Positions 31,841 through 45,169 are shown, numbered from the stretch's first letter. The stretch is 64,000 bases of DNA from Hetaerina americana (GCA_022747635.1 JAKTNV010000026.1:5204007-5268006); one strand, 5' to 3'. The notes: generated by a model not told the origin, from the letters alone. Numbers and translations: made by a program.

Positions 31841-33480
31841 TCCTGCCCATTTCGGCATGAACTCTGGGTAAGCAGGCCTTTCTCCGATATTCCGAATCAA
31901 CTCTCTCGTATACAAAATGTGATCATGTGTCATGAACATCGATGATTATTAGCTATCCAATTCGTCTGCCAATTCTTGCAGCACTGGCGTAAGCAATCCA
32001 TAGAATTACGTACATCATTGCAGCGATTATTGTTTTCTAATAATTTCGAGAGGCATGCATCCTCTCCAAGGTTGACCGATGCTTCATGATGGATGACAGT
32101 CATGGTAAAAGTGTTTCGATCATGAAAATTGCGCAATTCACGGTATGCCAACTTGAGGCAACGATTGCGCAGACCAGTCCTACCATACGACCTCTACACG
32201 CGACGCGCATAGGCAAACCGGTATAAGTTAGACTCAAATTGAAATCAACAATTCACACCACCACTTATAAAGTCATTCGTCAACATTTTTTCAGGAAAAT
32301 ACCGATATTATAAAATAAAACTTATTTTTGCATATACCCTTGTAAATAGGTTTCTGCATAATATCCCCGATCTCGAATTATTGTTAATTCCAATTTTATT
32401 CTGACTCTAAAATTTGAAGGCTCCTTGGCTCCCAAGCTGTCACGGACTGTTGAGATGACTGGAAACTAATGATTTCTTAGCTGCTAAATCAGAATGTTAT
32501 GAGACAGGGAATGAGGGAATCCAAAAATCAAATTACGAAGCCTGAAACAAGTGATGAAGCCAGGGAATCTCGATATCTACATTTAAAAATATATCACATG
32601 TCGCAGCAAAGACATGGCAGGGTTGTTTAGGAAAAATCAGCTACGTAAAACGTGAGAAGAAGTCTGTGTAAATGAGAGATGTGTTTTTATATCTCGGTGA
32701 ATACCTCTCGGTGTTGTTATCGTGAATTGAGCGAGGGATAGTGGTATCCTTGAATATTTATCCTGTACTTCTTTCACCGTTATTTTACCTACTTATATAG
32801 TGTGGAAGGATAGCAGAAAAATTTGACGGGATCTTAGAAATAGGAAATGTGTTCAAAAAAAAATTGAAATATTTGGTGTAATAAAGAGCACTTCATCGTG
32901 CAAGATTATCCATCTGACGCATTGCAAGCAAAAAGTTCCGCTTTATCACATTTCAGTTGTCTTGAACTCAAGAAAGTGTTTGTACCTCCTGTAGTATTTT
33001 TATTGTACTGGTTCTCTCTCTCACTGATAATTTTGCAGATATTCTCCAAAATTTTATCCCAGTATTTATTTATGGAAACTTTTACGCACCTGTCATAAAA
33101 TGTTGTGCTCCCAGGTTTCAATTCTTTATAGGGTGATCGGTTATTATGGTTATTGGTTGATTATGCATTGGCCTCTGGGTTGTGTGAAATTTTATCTTAC
33201 ATATAAAAGTTTTAAGAAATATATTTTGATATTTCATCAATAATGAACACTGGAAAGATTTGTAGAGCATATGTGTGATTGTACCGATTGACAAATCTCT
33301 GTTAGTGTGAGTTCACAATATGAAATGGCATCAATTATGGACCCAAAGGAATGTTACGTCATATTAAGAAATATTGCATCAAGAAATCTATTCACACAGC
33401 AATATGCAGTAAAAACAAAAGAATTTTTCCTTCCTTTCCATTCGTGCTAACAATTTTTAACCGTGTTGTTATTGGAATAA
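31841..33480. other. AT-rich DNA, nothing recognised
   Basis: Part of 31841-32160 could be upstream LINE sequence on the minus strand, but no motif was convincing. Confidence 0.35.
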
Positions 33481-33482
33481 AT

Positions 33483-33574
33483 AATGCAACAATTTCAGAG
33501 TGAAATGCACATTAGCGGATGACTCCGTTAAAAGTTACTGTTGCGGTATCTCCCGCAGTTTCTTTGGAATAGAA
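33483..33574 (+). repeat. Palindrome-cored repeat family, copy 3 (palindrome deleted)
   Basis: AATGCAACAATTTCAGAGTG (33483-33502) is the start of the left palindrome arm of copy 2. It is joined directly to AAATGCACATTAGCGGATGA and the shared block CTCCGTTAAAAGTTACTG...GCGGTATCTCCCGCAG, then TTTCTTTGGAAT. The hairpin core and right arm are missing, as expected if the palindrome was lost during replication or repair. Confidence 0.85.
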
Positions 33575-35400
33575 TAAATAAGATAATGTTCTATAAACGT
33601 ATACATTTTTGTGAAAATAATCCCAAATATATAAACAAAATGTATTCCCGGGAATGCCAACGTTTGTACAGAATAGCCAGTGTATATTTCAGTGTTTACC
33701 TATTTAAAAAAAATTATTTGACATGTCAGTAGAATAATTCTTGTCTTAAAAAACACTTGCATTATGAACTATCGGTTTAAATTGATAGATAAATAGGTGC
33801 GAATAAAATATTAACATCTGGTTCACGTGAAACCATCATTAGCGATGAGAATGTTTTTTCGCAAAAATTATGGAAATATATTAATTAAACCAGGCCTTGG
33901 CAATTAGGTGTAAAGTTTGTACACAATGGAGCATTGTTAAATTTTGTTAAAAGAATGTTTTGCTAGATTATCCACTAGCCTAATCGCTTGATGATTCGAC
34001 GGTTTGCTACGCCACGCGTTCATTTCTATCCTTCCGACCTCACTCGTCACCTAAGTGGGAGGCGAGTAATAGGCGCTTGTTTGCAAGTCATTCTTTTGTC
34101 CATTGGAGAGCACAGTTTATGCAAAATACCAGACAACATGGTGAGTGCTTGGTATCATTTTACGCTCCGTAAATACCTAGTTACATGTTGGTTGTCTACT
34201 GTATCGCAAACATTACCAAAGAATGGAAAATACCAAATAGGGGTGACGGCATAATAACAGACCGATAAATAATCCTTTGGTATATGAAATTACATATCTG
34301 AACTCATTTATTTTATCGAGGACGTATTTTAGAAAACTTAGAAATAAAAATCCTACATAACGAACAAATATACCAGAAAAAAATGTATTTCATCTATTTG
34401 TTATTTCAACGGTTTCTATCCTTGCCACAGTCTTTGAAAATGAAATACTAGCGATGCGATCTCGGAAAAGCAAGCAATATAAAATCAGATCTCTATAAAA
34501 TTTTCTTTATATCTTTACCAGTCTTCGTGAATATACATAGCTATTTTCTCAAAAATACCGATTATGTTGATCATGATTAAATACGAATTCACTACTTCAA
34601 ATCTCAAAGTAAAGCCTGCCTCGAGTATGCAATAAAAACCATACTTTCAGAGTGGAATCAGTTGTCCATCTCCCAACTTCTGTTCAGATGGGCCTCCATA
34701 TCTCTCCAATTTGGGATGTACGGCCAAACAGCCATTACAACGAGTGTCAGATTTGGTGCTCACACGAATATTTTGAAATATATGTTCCCTTCTTTGGATT
34801 TTGGGCAGTCCGATATAGCGTCCTGTATCTTTGGAGCAAATAGTTGCAAAAAATGATTTTTAGTCTATTCTCCAATCTCCTGTTTCCTTGCTAAACTTTA
34901 TTTCATCTATGTAATTGATTGGATTGATTGTTCCTTAGTATAGATGCATGAATTATCTAGTGACCTCAATCAAGCACTTTAAAACAGAATTGACAATTCG
35001 CGACTGAAAAATCAGAGTAATTAAGGAGAGCGAATAAAATTTCCTTTTTTTTCCAGATGGCAAGTTAAATAGTCGTTTCTTCTGCTTTGATTCCATATTT
35101 TAATATTATATTTCCCCGGATTCCTATGATATTAATAATTGGCTTCAAGAAAAATGTATGAGCTCCTTTGCTGTATCTATTTCAAGATTGTTCATTTAGC
35201 AGCGATAGTTATATGGTAGCAGGCTATTGTTTCTTCCATCATTGCCTTAGATATCAATCAGTGACTGAATTTTATTTATTTGATCGAACATCCTACAAAA
35301 TACTTGCTGAGATACCCCAAAATTCTCAAACTGAGAAAAAGTTGCTGACAGAGGGTGGAATTAGGTGATCCGTTGTGATGAACGAGAAAAAAATAATCAT
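33575..35400. other. AT-rich DNA, nothing recognised
   Basis: No supported feature. Confidence 0.4.
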
Positions 35401-35404
35401 AAGA

Positions 35405-35945
35405 AACAATTATTTTGCCTCCTGCCCATTCTCATCCCCTTTGGAAACAGAGCTTGAGCTAATTACCCGCGGAAAACCCCTCCTCTCCCGGGGCAGTTTC
35501 GATCAATCATAGCCATCACTCTTGCAGATACTAGCTAAGAGTCATTAATCGACCAATCGAACCCACGATTTTAATACATCCCGTCCCCAACATCTCCCTC
35601 ACCCCACCTGGCTCACCGGAGAACATCCTTCACGCCAAATCACGAGAAGCGTCAATAACACAGCATGCACCACTTCGTCACACCACGTCACTCTCCTCTC
35701 GCCCTCCTTCTCTATCACTCTTTCTCTCTCTCTTCTACCACCCCTTCCCCTCTCATCGTCCTCTCCCCATTTCCCTCCGCTTCACCTCCTCGACTCGTCC
35801 TGTCTCTACCACCCTCACCACCTCAATCTTCGGACTCTCACGCTCCCCGATGCTCATTTGCTGATTTCATCTTTTCGGCGTGGTCATTCGAATTGCCATC
35901 CCCTTGGAGCGATCCTCTCATCCGTCTTTCAACTGTCAACAGGGA
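35405..35945. other. Pyrimidine-rich, GC-richer island
   Basis: Strong C/T bias on the plus strand, especially 35690-35830. The 94-codon Ser/Leu/Pro-rich frame is explained by that bias. Confidence 0.45.
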
Positions 35946-35949
35946 TTAA

Positions 35950-36270
35950 AAACAACTTTTTAGTGGTCTCATTATTTTTTTACTTCGTTCGTGAATCCGA
36001 GTGCGCTATGTTATGGACAGAAAAGCGCGACGCCCATGAATATGGTGGTGGTGGGGGGAAAGTCTATTTCTCCGCACCCGAGAGAATCGAATCTTGGTTT
36101 TCTCACTCACCTCATTAAGATACGACTCGTTTCAAGTAAACATTTTTAATAATTTTATATCCATTCAATTGCACCTTCTAATAATAATCTAAGGGGAAAG
36201 GGCTAATGTTCAGATTTGAAGAGCAATTAAAATTATCTTTATCTATTGATCCCACATTTAGCTGATAATG
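35950..36270. other. Non-coding stretch, nothing recognised
   Basis: No supported feature. Confidence 0.35.
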
Positions 36271-36337
36271 TACAGGTATATGTATGTATACATATGTATG
36301 TATGTATACATACATACAGGTATATATATGTATGTAC
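36271..36337. repeat. (ATGT)n/(ACAT)n palindromic simple repeat
   Basis: TATGTATG units switch to CATACATA units near 36308, making a self-complementary simple repeat. Confidence 0.9.
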
Positions 36338-36339
36338 CT

Positions 36340-39300
36340 TTATATAGTATCAAGAGGATCTCTTTGAATGCCAAATATTGAATTGAGTACAAATAGTCAT
36401 CTGATTTTTTATGATTTTGTTACATAGTACGCATTTTAAAATTCCCTCAGTCGAGTTTCATCGTGAGAACACGACTTTCGTAGTTTGTTTTTACTCTGCA
36501 TAATTTAACTCTTGGCTCTTCCCTTTTGGAAAAAGAAAAAAAAATTACTATCACAATGTCCTATTATACTAACTCTATAAATTCACGATCGTTTCATGCT
36601 TCGGAAAATTGTAGATATCTTTTTTATATCAGTGGCTTTCATTTACATAATATTCTTTTATAGTATCTTTAACTCACGACTATTTCATTCTTCGGGGGAA
36701 TTAGGGTATCCTTTCGCTAATACTGGTTCTCATTAAAGTCGAAACGTAAATTTCGGCCGATCGTTTAGTTTTCCCCTTTCGGCGCTCCCTGTGTCACACC
36801 GCTTTGCGTTCGGCAAGTAAATTTCTTAATGACGTCATCTCTCACCAAAGCACACCTGCTTGGATTCGCGGGAATCAATGGGGAGGACCTTTTCGGTTCT
36901 CTCAATACAGATACCTGTATACTTCTTCCCTCTCTCCCCCCCCCCGCACTCTCTCGTTTAGTGAGACGTCCAGCTTACTCGGTGGAATCACGCTGTCGCC
37001 CGTTGTGGTAGCAGAATTGTAAGTGGTCGTCCAAATCCGAGTATGATTCATCTAGGTGACACGATATATGTTGTGTATGTATCATGATGGCATCATCAAT
37101 GATAGAAATCAGTAGTTCTCCTCGGCGTGTATGGATTCAAAATTTCCGATTCACTCTTGAAAAATGCTGCGAGTCAAAGGCACAATCATGCATTTAGATA
37201 GCTAAATGTTCCCAGTTGTAAGCTTTTCATTTGATAGTCAGTAATTATTGTAATTCATTGACTAATGGTCACGACTGTATAACAGTCTCAATCGTTTTAC
37301 TTCGATTTTTTTTAACTTTTGTTTTTTTTAGTTAATCTCATTGAAATAATGATTGCACCATCGTTCTTATGCGCTTGGCGGAATATAAATCAGTGAAGGT
37401 TTCAGTTTTTTACATGCTGTTAAAATCTTTATATTTTTCCTCTTCAATTATGCTATGTGAATAAAATCTTCATTTTGGGCGCATAACTACTTCTGAAATT
37501 TCTGCTGACTATCGGTCTCCTCTTGTCCTAATAAATGAATATCCACTGAGATGGAAGAATGAATTTTTTTCTCCTTACTCATCGGGTCACTCTTTACTGC
37601 ATTCACTCCTTCAACTTTAGTTCCGTTTACTATACTCGCACTCAATTTCTCAGTTAGTTGGATGCTTGAGGATTTTTCTGAAATAATATTTCTCCCGCAC
37701 AGCTGAGGTGTGAACTTTACGGAATGCATTCAGCCGCTGGCGAGGGGCAGTTACGGACTTTGCTTCTAAGATATTATAATTTCGACTCGTTTGCATTTTA
37801 AATGTTTCAGAAATACCGCACTTTTTCGACATATAAGGGCTCTTTACTTGCATCGGCACCATTTTGGACGTCATATTATCTAATTTTTTATGCAAATTTT
37901 GTCTCTGGCCGCCGGTGGTAATTCATTAAACTATATTAATACATTAAAATTGTCTAAAGTTACTTTCCGCCAAAAATCCCGGAAATGTTTAGGTAGAAAT
38001 GGGTTTTAAGCGATCCTTTAATATGCCAAGCACACAGCTCAGCGGTATAGCATCAAACCCTTCACCCGTTCGTAGCAACTCGGAGAAAATTGTCATGGAG
38101 AGAATTTTTTGTCTGAAGACTCATAATGAGCTTAACTTATAAAACTTAAACTTAGTTGAAAATATATCTGCTCCATATCGAGCCTGATGATTTTCATTTA
38201 TAATACCGTATTTGGTCAAAATTTAGTGAAAAATTCACCATGTCGAGAAAAGTACGGCTGATCGAAATTTTTGCGCTAATGGCGGTAAGAGACTTCTAGG
38301 AACCCATTCTGAAGTATACATATTATTTATAAGTATTTGAATTTCGCTCATACACAATTTTAATGACAACAAAATAATTATGTGTTAAAAGTTAAGCTTT
38401 TTAAGACTAGATTTTCATCTCTCAGTTTAAAAAAAAATATACCCTTTTATTAAATCTTGAAAAACCGTGTTGTTGCCAGAGATTATTTTTTCCATATTCC
38501 TCCCCGAGAAAAACCAGCTGCATTAAAACTTATCTAAGCGTCAACATGAAAGTTCATAAACGTTTTTAAGGTCCTTGCCACTTGTAATGGGAACAACCCC
38601 GTTGATTTTTTAGAAAAAATGAGTATATTCTTATTTGAGTGGGAGATGAACTGCTTGATACCTATATACAGCCAGTCAAACAGCGATTTGCTTGTTTTAT
38701 GAAGAATTTCGGCCTCCGTCCTTTTCCTACTCGATTTTCCAGTGAAACCAATGTAACTTCATATGTGCTTAAGTTTACAAAATATTTTCACAAAAAATAA
38801 ATATGGACTTCGCATTAGCTGTGAGGTGTGTTCGGGGGTCGTACTAAAAAAAATATCTTATATTCTCCCGAAATGAAAAGGTGGCAACAATTCCCCTTAT
38901 TTTATTCCCTCTCTCCTCTCCCCAAACTCATGCCCAGTGACGAAGTAGGTATTTTACGCCAGAGGCGCTGTCGGGCGCATTGTCTACACGCGCCAAGAGA
39001 TTGGACACCAGCGAAGACATCGGGATGAGAATACGAATAAGGCGTGAAGAATTGTCATTTTTTTATAACTATCTAGGCGAGCGAGAAGAGGTGTCTCATG
39101 TGAGTGCATTTGTGGCAGTGGATGGAAGAGAAGAGATGAAGGAATGTTTCAGAGGGGGAAGAAGGAAGGAAGGAAGGGAGGAAAGTCCCTTCCATGGTGA
39201 AAGGGTTGGAGGCAAGGACTATCTGCTTTGACTAATGATGACAAGAAAGAATGGACGACTCCGTCGACCATATACACAAACAAGCACTCACGAATATGTT

Positions 39301-40465
39301 CACGAAAACGTCAACTTTGGAAAGAAGTCTATGGGGCAGCAAAAAATGATGTCAGGTGCCATGCATATTGTCACCCACATTAAAAGAGACCCCCAAAATG
39401 TTACGCTGGAGAGAAAGAGACAGAACAAACATACAAAGATGTCCTAGGTATTGAAATGAATATGTCTATCGGGTTTGACTATGTGCGTGTACAGAGGCCA
39501 CCAGAGGTGTTAAGTTTATGGCACCCGGTTGGAATTTTTTTTATAAAATTTCGAAAAAAAATGTTCACCAATTTTATTCTTCTTCATTTGCCTTCGTTGA
39601 AAATATTCGTCAAATTGGCATTACTAGTAATTTGAGACATTAAAGGCATTGGATATAGTTGATATTTTCTTTGCTTGAGGAACGTTTTACGACCGTTTTT
39701 CTCATACCTGTATATTACTTATGCTAACAAAATCACATGGCATTAATATTTGGTTGACCCTAGTGGGAGAGCTGAAGTTCTGTTTAATAGTCACTAAAGA
39801 ATCCTTCCACATGAAATAATGCTCATCGAGTGGAACACATTTATGTATCGGCGTCCACAAGATTCCCGCATTGGGCTTGCAATTTTAACTTTCACCCAAA
39901 CATGAATGTAACAAGTTAATTAAGACACGTCCACAATAAATGGAGAAAATTTATTAAAAAATACACAAGGATTTTGATTTCAAATCCTGCGTCATGGTTA
40001 GGTGAAATCTTATTCTTGAAATTGTGATTCTTGTGATGTTATTCTAGTGTTCGTCAAGGGATGAAATACGTATTGTGCTATTGAATATTAGGTAGCGATA
40101 GATATAAAAGTTTGCAAATCACAATTTCACATCTCCCCGAGATACAAATGGATATAATTCAGTTAAAGTAATACATATATTTTCCATGTTTTGCATACGA
40201 CTCCGTGAGAAATCTCGTGACTATGAATATTCATTCAAATTGTTTCACCGTGGCGTTTATGTTCCGTTGAAATCTTCGCTCAACTCCCGAACATATTCAA
40301 AAGCTTGGCGAAGGAGTTGAGGTGTGAAAAAGCCTCTCGATTCTCTCTAGAGATTAAAAGACATTTTTTTTCTCGACAAGCCTAGTTTAGGGTTAGGAAA
40401 ATTGTGTGAGCTATTAGGGAACCACCACGAGCACGGCGAAGGTGGTTTAACACTCGGTTGAAATC
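36340..40465. other. Long AT-rich stretch, nothing certain
   Basis: A small GC-richer patch lies at 36780-37020 and a purine-rich patch with GAAGGAAG repeats at 39120-39200. Overlapping minus-strand frames at 37487-37895 look complex but match nothing I know. No transposon motif or RNA gene was seen. Confidence 0.35.
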
Positions 40466-40469
40466 AAGA

Positions 40470-41250
40470 TAATTGAGCAATCTTATTCCCTTTCCCAGGA
40501 GTTTTATTTCCCTCATCCTCCCGCACCTCAATATTCCCTCGCCACCCTCTTTACCGCATCCCGCTATTTTCCCCTCTTCCTCGCTCGTGCCCTCCCGCCG
40601 CCCAACCCCTTTCTCCCTCATCCTATCTCCTCTCACCTTCCCCGCCCTCTTACTCCCTCCCCTCACCCGACTCCCTTTATCTCCGGATCCTTTTCGTCTC
40701 AAAAGAAGCTCTCTCTCCTAGCGGAGCCCAATGGACGCAGTACATTCCTCTTAAGGTATGGGGTCCGCGGATGACTTCACTACCTACCCGACGTGTTTTT
40801 TTCCGAAAAAGGAAGCCCGATATGTTTTTCATTTTAACACTAAAGGTCGCCCGTGCAAGTCAGGTGGATTGTGCCCTTTGTATTCCCGTGAAAGGAGACG
40901 CATAAATGTTTCCCCTTCTTTTTTTGTGCATCTTTTTTTGTCCTCCCGCTGGCTGAAGGCTCACCAGCATGAAGCTGCCGCAAGCAAGCGCGGACTAAAC
41001 TCTGGTGTCCTTTGTGGGTAGACGTTTGCGGTCGGGTTTGTGTCCTCCTCACTCCCCCGGGGGGCACTCCGAAGTTTGCATTGCAGAATCCCTGGGATTG
41101 GCCACCGAAGACCTTTCGGAGTCGCTCCTTCCGCTTTTGCCAAGAGTGCCGCGCATCGCGATGATGACTTCACGTCGTCATTTAAGAGGACGTTTGCGGA
41201 TTGATCGGAATGTCACCGATGAAGCATCAATTTGGACGATTATGCAATAA
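40470..41250. other. Pyrimidine-tract island followed by GC-rich segment
   Basis: 40480-40720 is almost entirely C and T on the plus strand, a long polypyrimidine tract. 40760-41240 is GC-rich with more balanced composition and frames of 70-87 codons on both strands without a domain. Confidence 0.45.
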
Positions 41251-43375
41251 CTACAGCTGAATACTGTCTATATTTCATTCCTTCGATCATCCTTGTGATT
41301 GAAAGAGATTTTTATCTATAAAATGTAGGGTTAACATGTACGTGAATATTTTCTAAAAGAAAAGGAGGTTCTCGTGATACGTAGAATATAATAATAATAA
41401 TAATTAGTGACCTTCCAAAACCTTAATTAATTTGTGTACTACCTTGGGTAAATTACCAAAATAATTAAATCATCAGTTCTTTGGCTTAGCGAGTAAAATA
41501 TGTTCCAGAGATTCATCAAAGGGATTCAAAATAATCAAATAAAATATGCACCCTGTAAGTGTTACATACTAGAAGCCCCCTTATATTATTTTGAAGTCGG
41601 AGCACCTGCAGTTTACTTGAAATGAATATATTTCCGTTTTCGTGAAATTGTCTGAGTTCAAAAATAAGGGCCAATATGAGTTGCTGCTTTTTTACCTAAG
41701 GAATTTATGTAATTAATTTTTTAAATAAATATTTGTGACACATAAATATGCAATCAAAAAGTAAAAATTCTCGCATCAATACTACTCGCCTTTGTAAAGT
41801 CGACATATCAAACTAGAAATATAAAATCACCACTTCCCTGAGGCCAAAATTATCAAAGTTGTTAAAGGTTGAGTAAACTTGAAATCTTCATCCGTTAGCA
41901 TCAAAAGAATTTGTTTTCCACTATGTTCACATGGGTACTTCAGTTTGTTTAAGATTCTCAGAGGGATTTCCCCGTTGTAATTAGCTTTTAAAAACGATTT
42001 TATTATTATTTTTGATTAGCAGTTACAATAAGTTTGCCCCATTCATTTCTGATGCTGTTACCATATAAGTTTTGACCTTTTATTCAAAGCACGTCCGTGA
42101 ATGAGGAAAACCTAAGAGAATATAATGTCTATGGTGATTCCTAATTGTATTCGTAAATTCCCTCCTAGGCAACTCCTGCAAACTCGGTGCGTTTCCCAAC
42201 AGTGACGTTTCGTGCTATTGTCTGTTCGGTGCTAGAGATTATATTATTTCTGAGCCAAGTTACGGCCATTGGGAAATTTTATTGATTCACGAACGCTCTA
42301 CCCGCGGAGCATTCAATTTACTGAAGGTGTATGACTACGAAATTGAAAACATATGGTATGAAATAAAAAATAAAAACATATTATTACATAGCTACATCTT
42401 GTTGCAATTCATCTTTTTAAAACATTAATCATCCTCTCCCACTAATCATGCCCTCTTATAAATTGTTTTTTGTGGAAAAGAGCTTTAAGCTCAAATTTTA
42501 TTCAAAACTTAAATAAATTATTATTTGTCTCTTCCACGACCCAACTATTTCATTAAAGTTAGGATACTTAACTATGAGTTCGTGTTAAATTTGGCTTTAG
42601 CCAGGCTATCCCAGCCTCCCCTATTTCCACTGTATCCTGGCCGAACCAATATTTACTACGCTGTAAAAATCAAGCAAACCTCAGGAACATTTCCCATTTC
42701 AAGTTATTCCATATGAAACAGCTTATATTTTCAGATGCAAATTGAGCGTCATTTAAACTTAGGATAAATTTCCATAAGATTAATTCATAATAGCTCGCGT
42801 TCGATACCGACATGGCGGCCATCCACATTCAGATACGAAGAAAAGCATCTGAAAGAGAATAAGAATTCAGAGAGTGGGGTGAGAAATGAAGATGAAAGAG
42901 AATGAAACAGGGGATAGGGTAAACTTGGAGGCCGGCGCATGGGATACCTCTCTCGCCCTTATCTGTGCAAAAAAGCAAACATCGGTCATGATCTTTTGTC
43001 GCTCGGGCTATGGATTAATTTAAGCCTTCATTCGACTGGCAAAAATACCTGAATAATTCTCACAAAACTCAATATTAAATTAACTGCATAGATAACGTCG
43101 CGTCAATGTGAAAAATAATTTGTAAAATACCAATACCATGTGTCTCAGCTATTCCTTGTAGCATAGTGCGCTTCACACATTACGAATGATTATAACTTAT
43201 TTAAAAAAGTCAACGGACATAATTTGGCGCGGATCAGTTCTATTTGTGAAATTCCCTTTAATCGCACCGCAATTTTACATAAGCCTATTGCTCAAATGTA
43301 ATACGAGAATATGCCGAAAAAGTAAAAATATTTAAATGTATCTAGTCTATCTTCTATAAGAAAGATAAAAAACCT
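41251..43375. other. AT-rich DNA, nothing recognised
   Basis: No supported feature. Confidence 0.4.
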
Positions 43376-43379
43376 ACAC

Positions 43380-43900
43380 TAGAAACAGAGGACTTAAATT
43401 GATGCAAACGAATGAAGAAAGAACCAAAAGTCCTAAGACATTTGAGATAAGGATGCCCACGTATCCCCTTAACTATGTACAGAGGAAGTAGTCACAATAA
43501 TTAGCAAAAAACTAAAAGCGTTAAAGTGAATTGAAAAATTATTCACATTATCCGCTTTGTAGACGATATAGTAATGATCGCAGGCCCTGAAAATGTTTTA
43601 ATAAAATGCTCAAAATGCTGTCCAAAACAGATTAGAAGATTTTAACGGAAGATGAACAAAAGATCAAAGCAGTGGTTATACGTGCAGGAAAGAAAAAATT
43701 GATAAAACAGACAGCATAGTATAAGAAAAGGTTGAAATTTTCTATGTAAGACGCTATATCAACAACATGAAGGCAAATCGAGTCACAAAGTAAATAAGGA
43801 AATTGTTCATAACAAATAAAACTTAAACTTAAACTTATAGTAATAATCATATAAGAATGGAGACCAGGGAAAAGTTAAGCAAAAAGTTCGATTAGAATTT
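43380..43900 (+). mobile_element. LINE reverse transcriptase, catalytic FxDD segment
   Basis: Codons from about 43546 read IIRFVDDIVMIAGPENVLIK, which is RT motif C (family form RFADDIVMIAEsxexL, with the FxDD aspartates intact). After a frameshift it continues LKMLSK, AVVIRAGKKK and RLKFS, the next part of the palm and thumb (KTKxMvIRxGKKKxxIxiDxxxVExVexFxYL). Later pieces (RMETREKL at about 43856) may be the decayed end. It belongs to the same lineage as 31300-31840 and 61690-62990. Stops and frameshifts make it inactive. The hammerhead-like copy at 43949 follows closely. Confidence 0.8.
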
Positions 43901-43948
43901 TTGTTGTTTGGTTATTGATTTTTGGCCGTTTGATTGTTTGAACCTGAT

Positions 43949-44010
43949 CTGATGATGACGTTCAACGCCGAAACCTGGGTCGTGTTTTTAAATAAAGTGC
44001 GTGGAATTAG
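43949..44010 (+). repeat. Hammerhead-like motif, copy C (partly decayed)
   Basis: CTGATGA (43949-43955), the extra T, stem II GACGTTCAACGCC (one mismatch), GAAA (43970-43973), stem III ACC/GGT with C as the base before the cleavage site (43981). Stem I is reduced to about two pairs. AAATAAAGTGCGTGGAATTA follows, the same downstream order as in copies A and B. Confidence 0.5.
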
Positions 44011-44256
44011 CAAGTCAATAATTTCATTTCATTTCAATATCGCACGCTAACTTATAGGAAGCAGCAACGAAACGAGAGAAGTGGCTATAGAGAGGGAGAT
44101 ATTGTTTTAAGAAGTTCTTTTGGTCGAAATATCTTCTAAAATTGGGATTAAGAACTGATACTCACCAATAATTTTGATTTTCCAAGGAAAATCGGTATGC
44201 TTACATTTAGCCGTGTGAATTTCAACCTTTAGCTATAGCTGAGACTATGTAAGCTA

Positions 44257-44985
44257 CGAGGGTCATCCGGAAAGTAGTACCCGTTCGTGCCGCATGAAGT
44301 GCTGACGACGCGAGTAGCCGCTGGACGAGGTCAGATAGCTTCAGTGGCTTGTCTGCCTTCTCTGAGCCAAGTTGCGTGACGCTAGCATTGCCTGTGTTGT
44401 TTCTGTGATTGTTTACAATGTTTAAAAAAATTGAGAACGCCGCCAGTTGTGAAGTGAGGGCAGTGATTAAATTCCTCAATGCAAGAAACGTTCGCCCATG
44501 TGATATTCATCGCCAATTAAAGGAGGTGTATGGAGACAATGTAATGGACGAGTCGTCTGTTCGGCGGTGGTGTCGCAACTTCAACATGGGGAGGGGGAAC
44601 ACACACGACGATGAGCGTTCGGAGAGACCGTCTGTCATTACAGACCAACTGGTGAGCTCAGTTGACGTCACAATTGATGACATCTGTGAGCATTTTCCCA
44701 ATGTTTCTCGAACAATTGTTCATGAAATTGTTAAACACCATCTGCATTATGCAAAAATTTGTGCAAGATGGGTCCCTCGCGTATCTCAATGAGCTGGCGG
44801 CGAAGGACTATGCAGCAGGAATACAGAAACTTGTCACACGTTATGACAAATGCCTTAATTTGCTTGGAGATTATGTTGAGAAGTAGTTTAAAGTATCCTC
44901 TTTCAAATAAAATTTTTTATGTTTGTTAATATTTACTTTTGTGTCTTTATTTCACGAACGGGTACTACTTTCCGGATGACCCTCG
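44257..44985 (+). mobile_element. Mariner deletion derivative with perfect terminal repeats
   Basis: The element is 729 bp, flanked by TA on both sides (44255-44256 and 44986-44987), the mariner target duplication. The terminal inverted repeats are 33 bp and identical (44257-44289 and 44953-44985), beginning CGAGGGTCATCCGG. The inside holds the first and last parts of a mariner transposase joined by a large deletion that removes all three catalytic acidic residues. Because the ends are intact and identical, it could have been moved in trans by a full-length relative, and it looks younger than the other elements here. Confidence 0.95.
44418..44886 (+). pseudogene. Mariner transposase, internal deletion of catalytic domain
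   Basis: From the ATG at 44418 the first 124 codons encode the N-terminal paired-like DNA-binding region: EVRAVIKFLNARNV, DIHRQLKEVYG, SSVRRWCRNF, then the linker ERSERPSVITDQL, FPNVSRTIVHEIV and the WVPR motif that normally precedes the catalytic domain. A short stretch between DQLVSSVD and TIDDIC is also missing compared with usual mariners. After WVPR the frame shifts and the extreme C-terminus appears in another frame: YAAGIQKLVTRYDKCLNLLG and DYVEK, ending at the stop 44884-44886. The D,D34D residues and the HxNAPxH and YSPDLAPxDyxLF motifs are absent. The open frame itself would give a DNA-binding fragment that could in principle occupy terminal repeats. An AATAAA lies just after the stop (about 44908). 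Confidence 0.95.
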
Positions 44986-45169
44986 TATATTAGTTGAGCC
45001 TCGGATGCTATAAAATTTATTTTATCTAGGCGTGACATTGCTTCTCTCTGAGGGGTAAACGTAGAGACCGTATGCGTTTGTTCACATTGTCACGCGAGAC
45101 GATGGAGAATAGACAGGAAATCACACCAAAAATTTTCCGCTTTTTTTCACGCTAAATTTTTATGTCCGC

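Noticed and set aside
37487..37895. Two overlapping minus-strand frames of about 80 codons with varied composition
   Set aside because: No similarity recognised and no splice or promoter signal. Overlap in different frames argues against both being coding.
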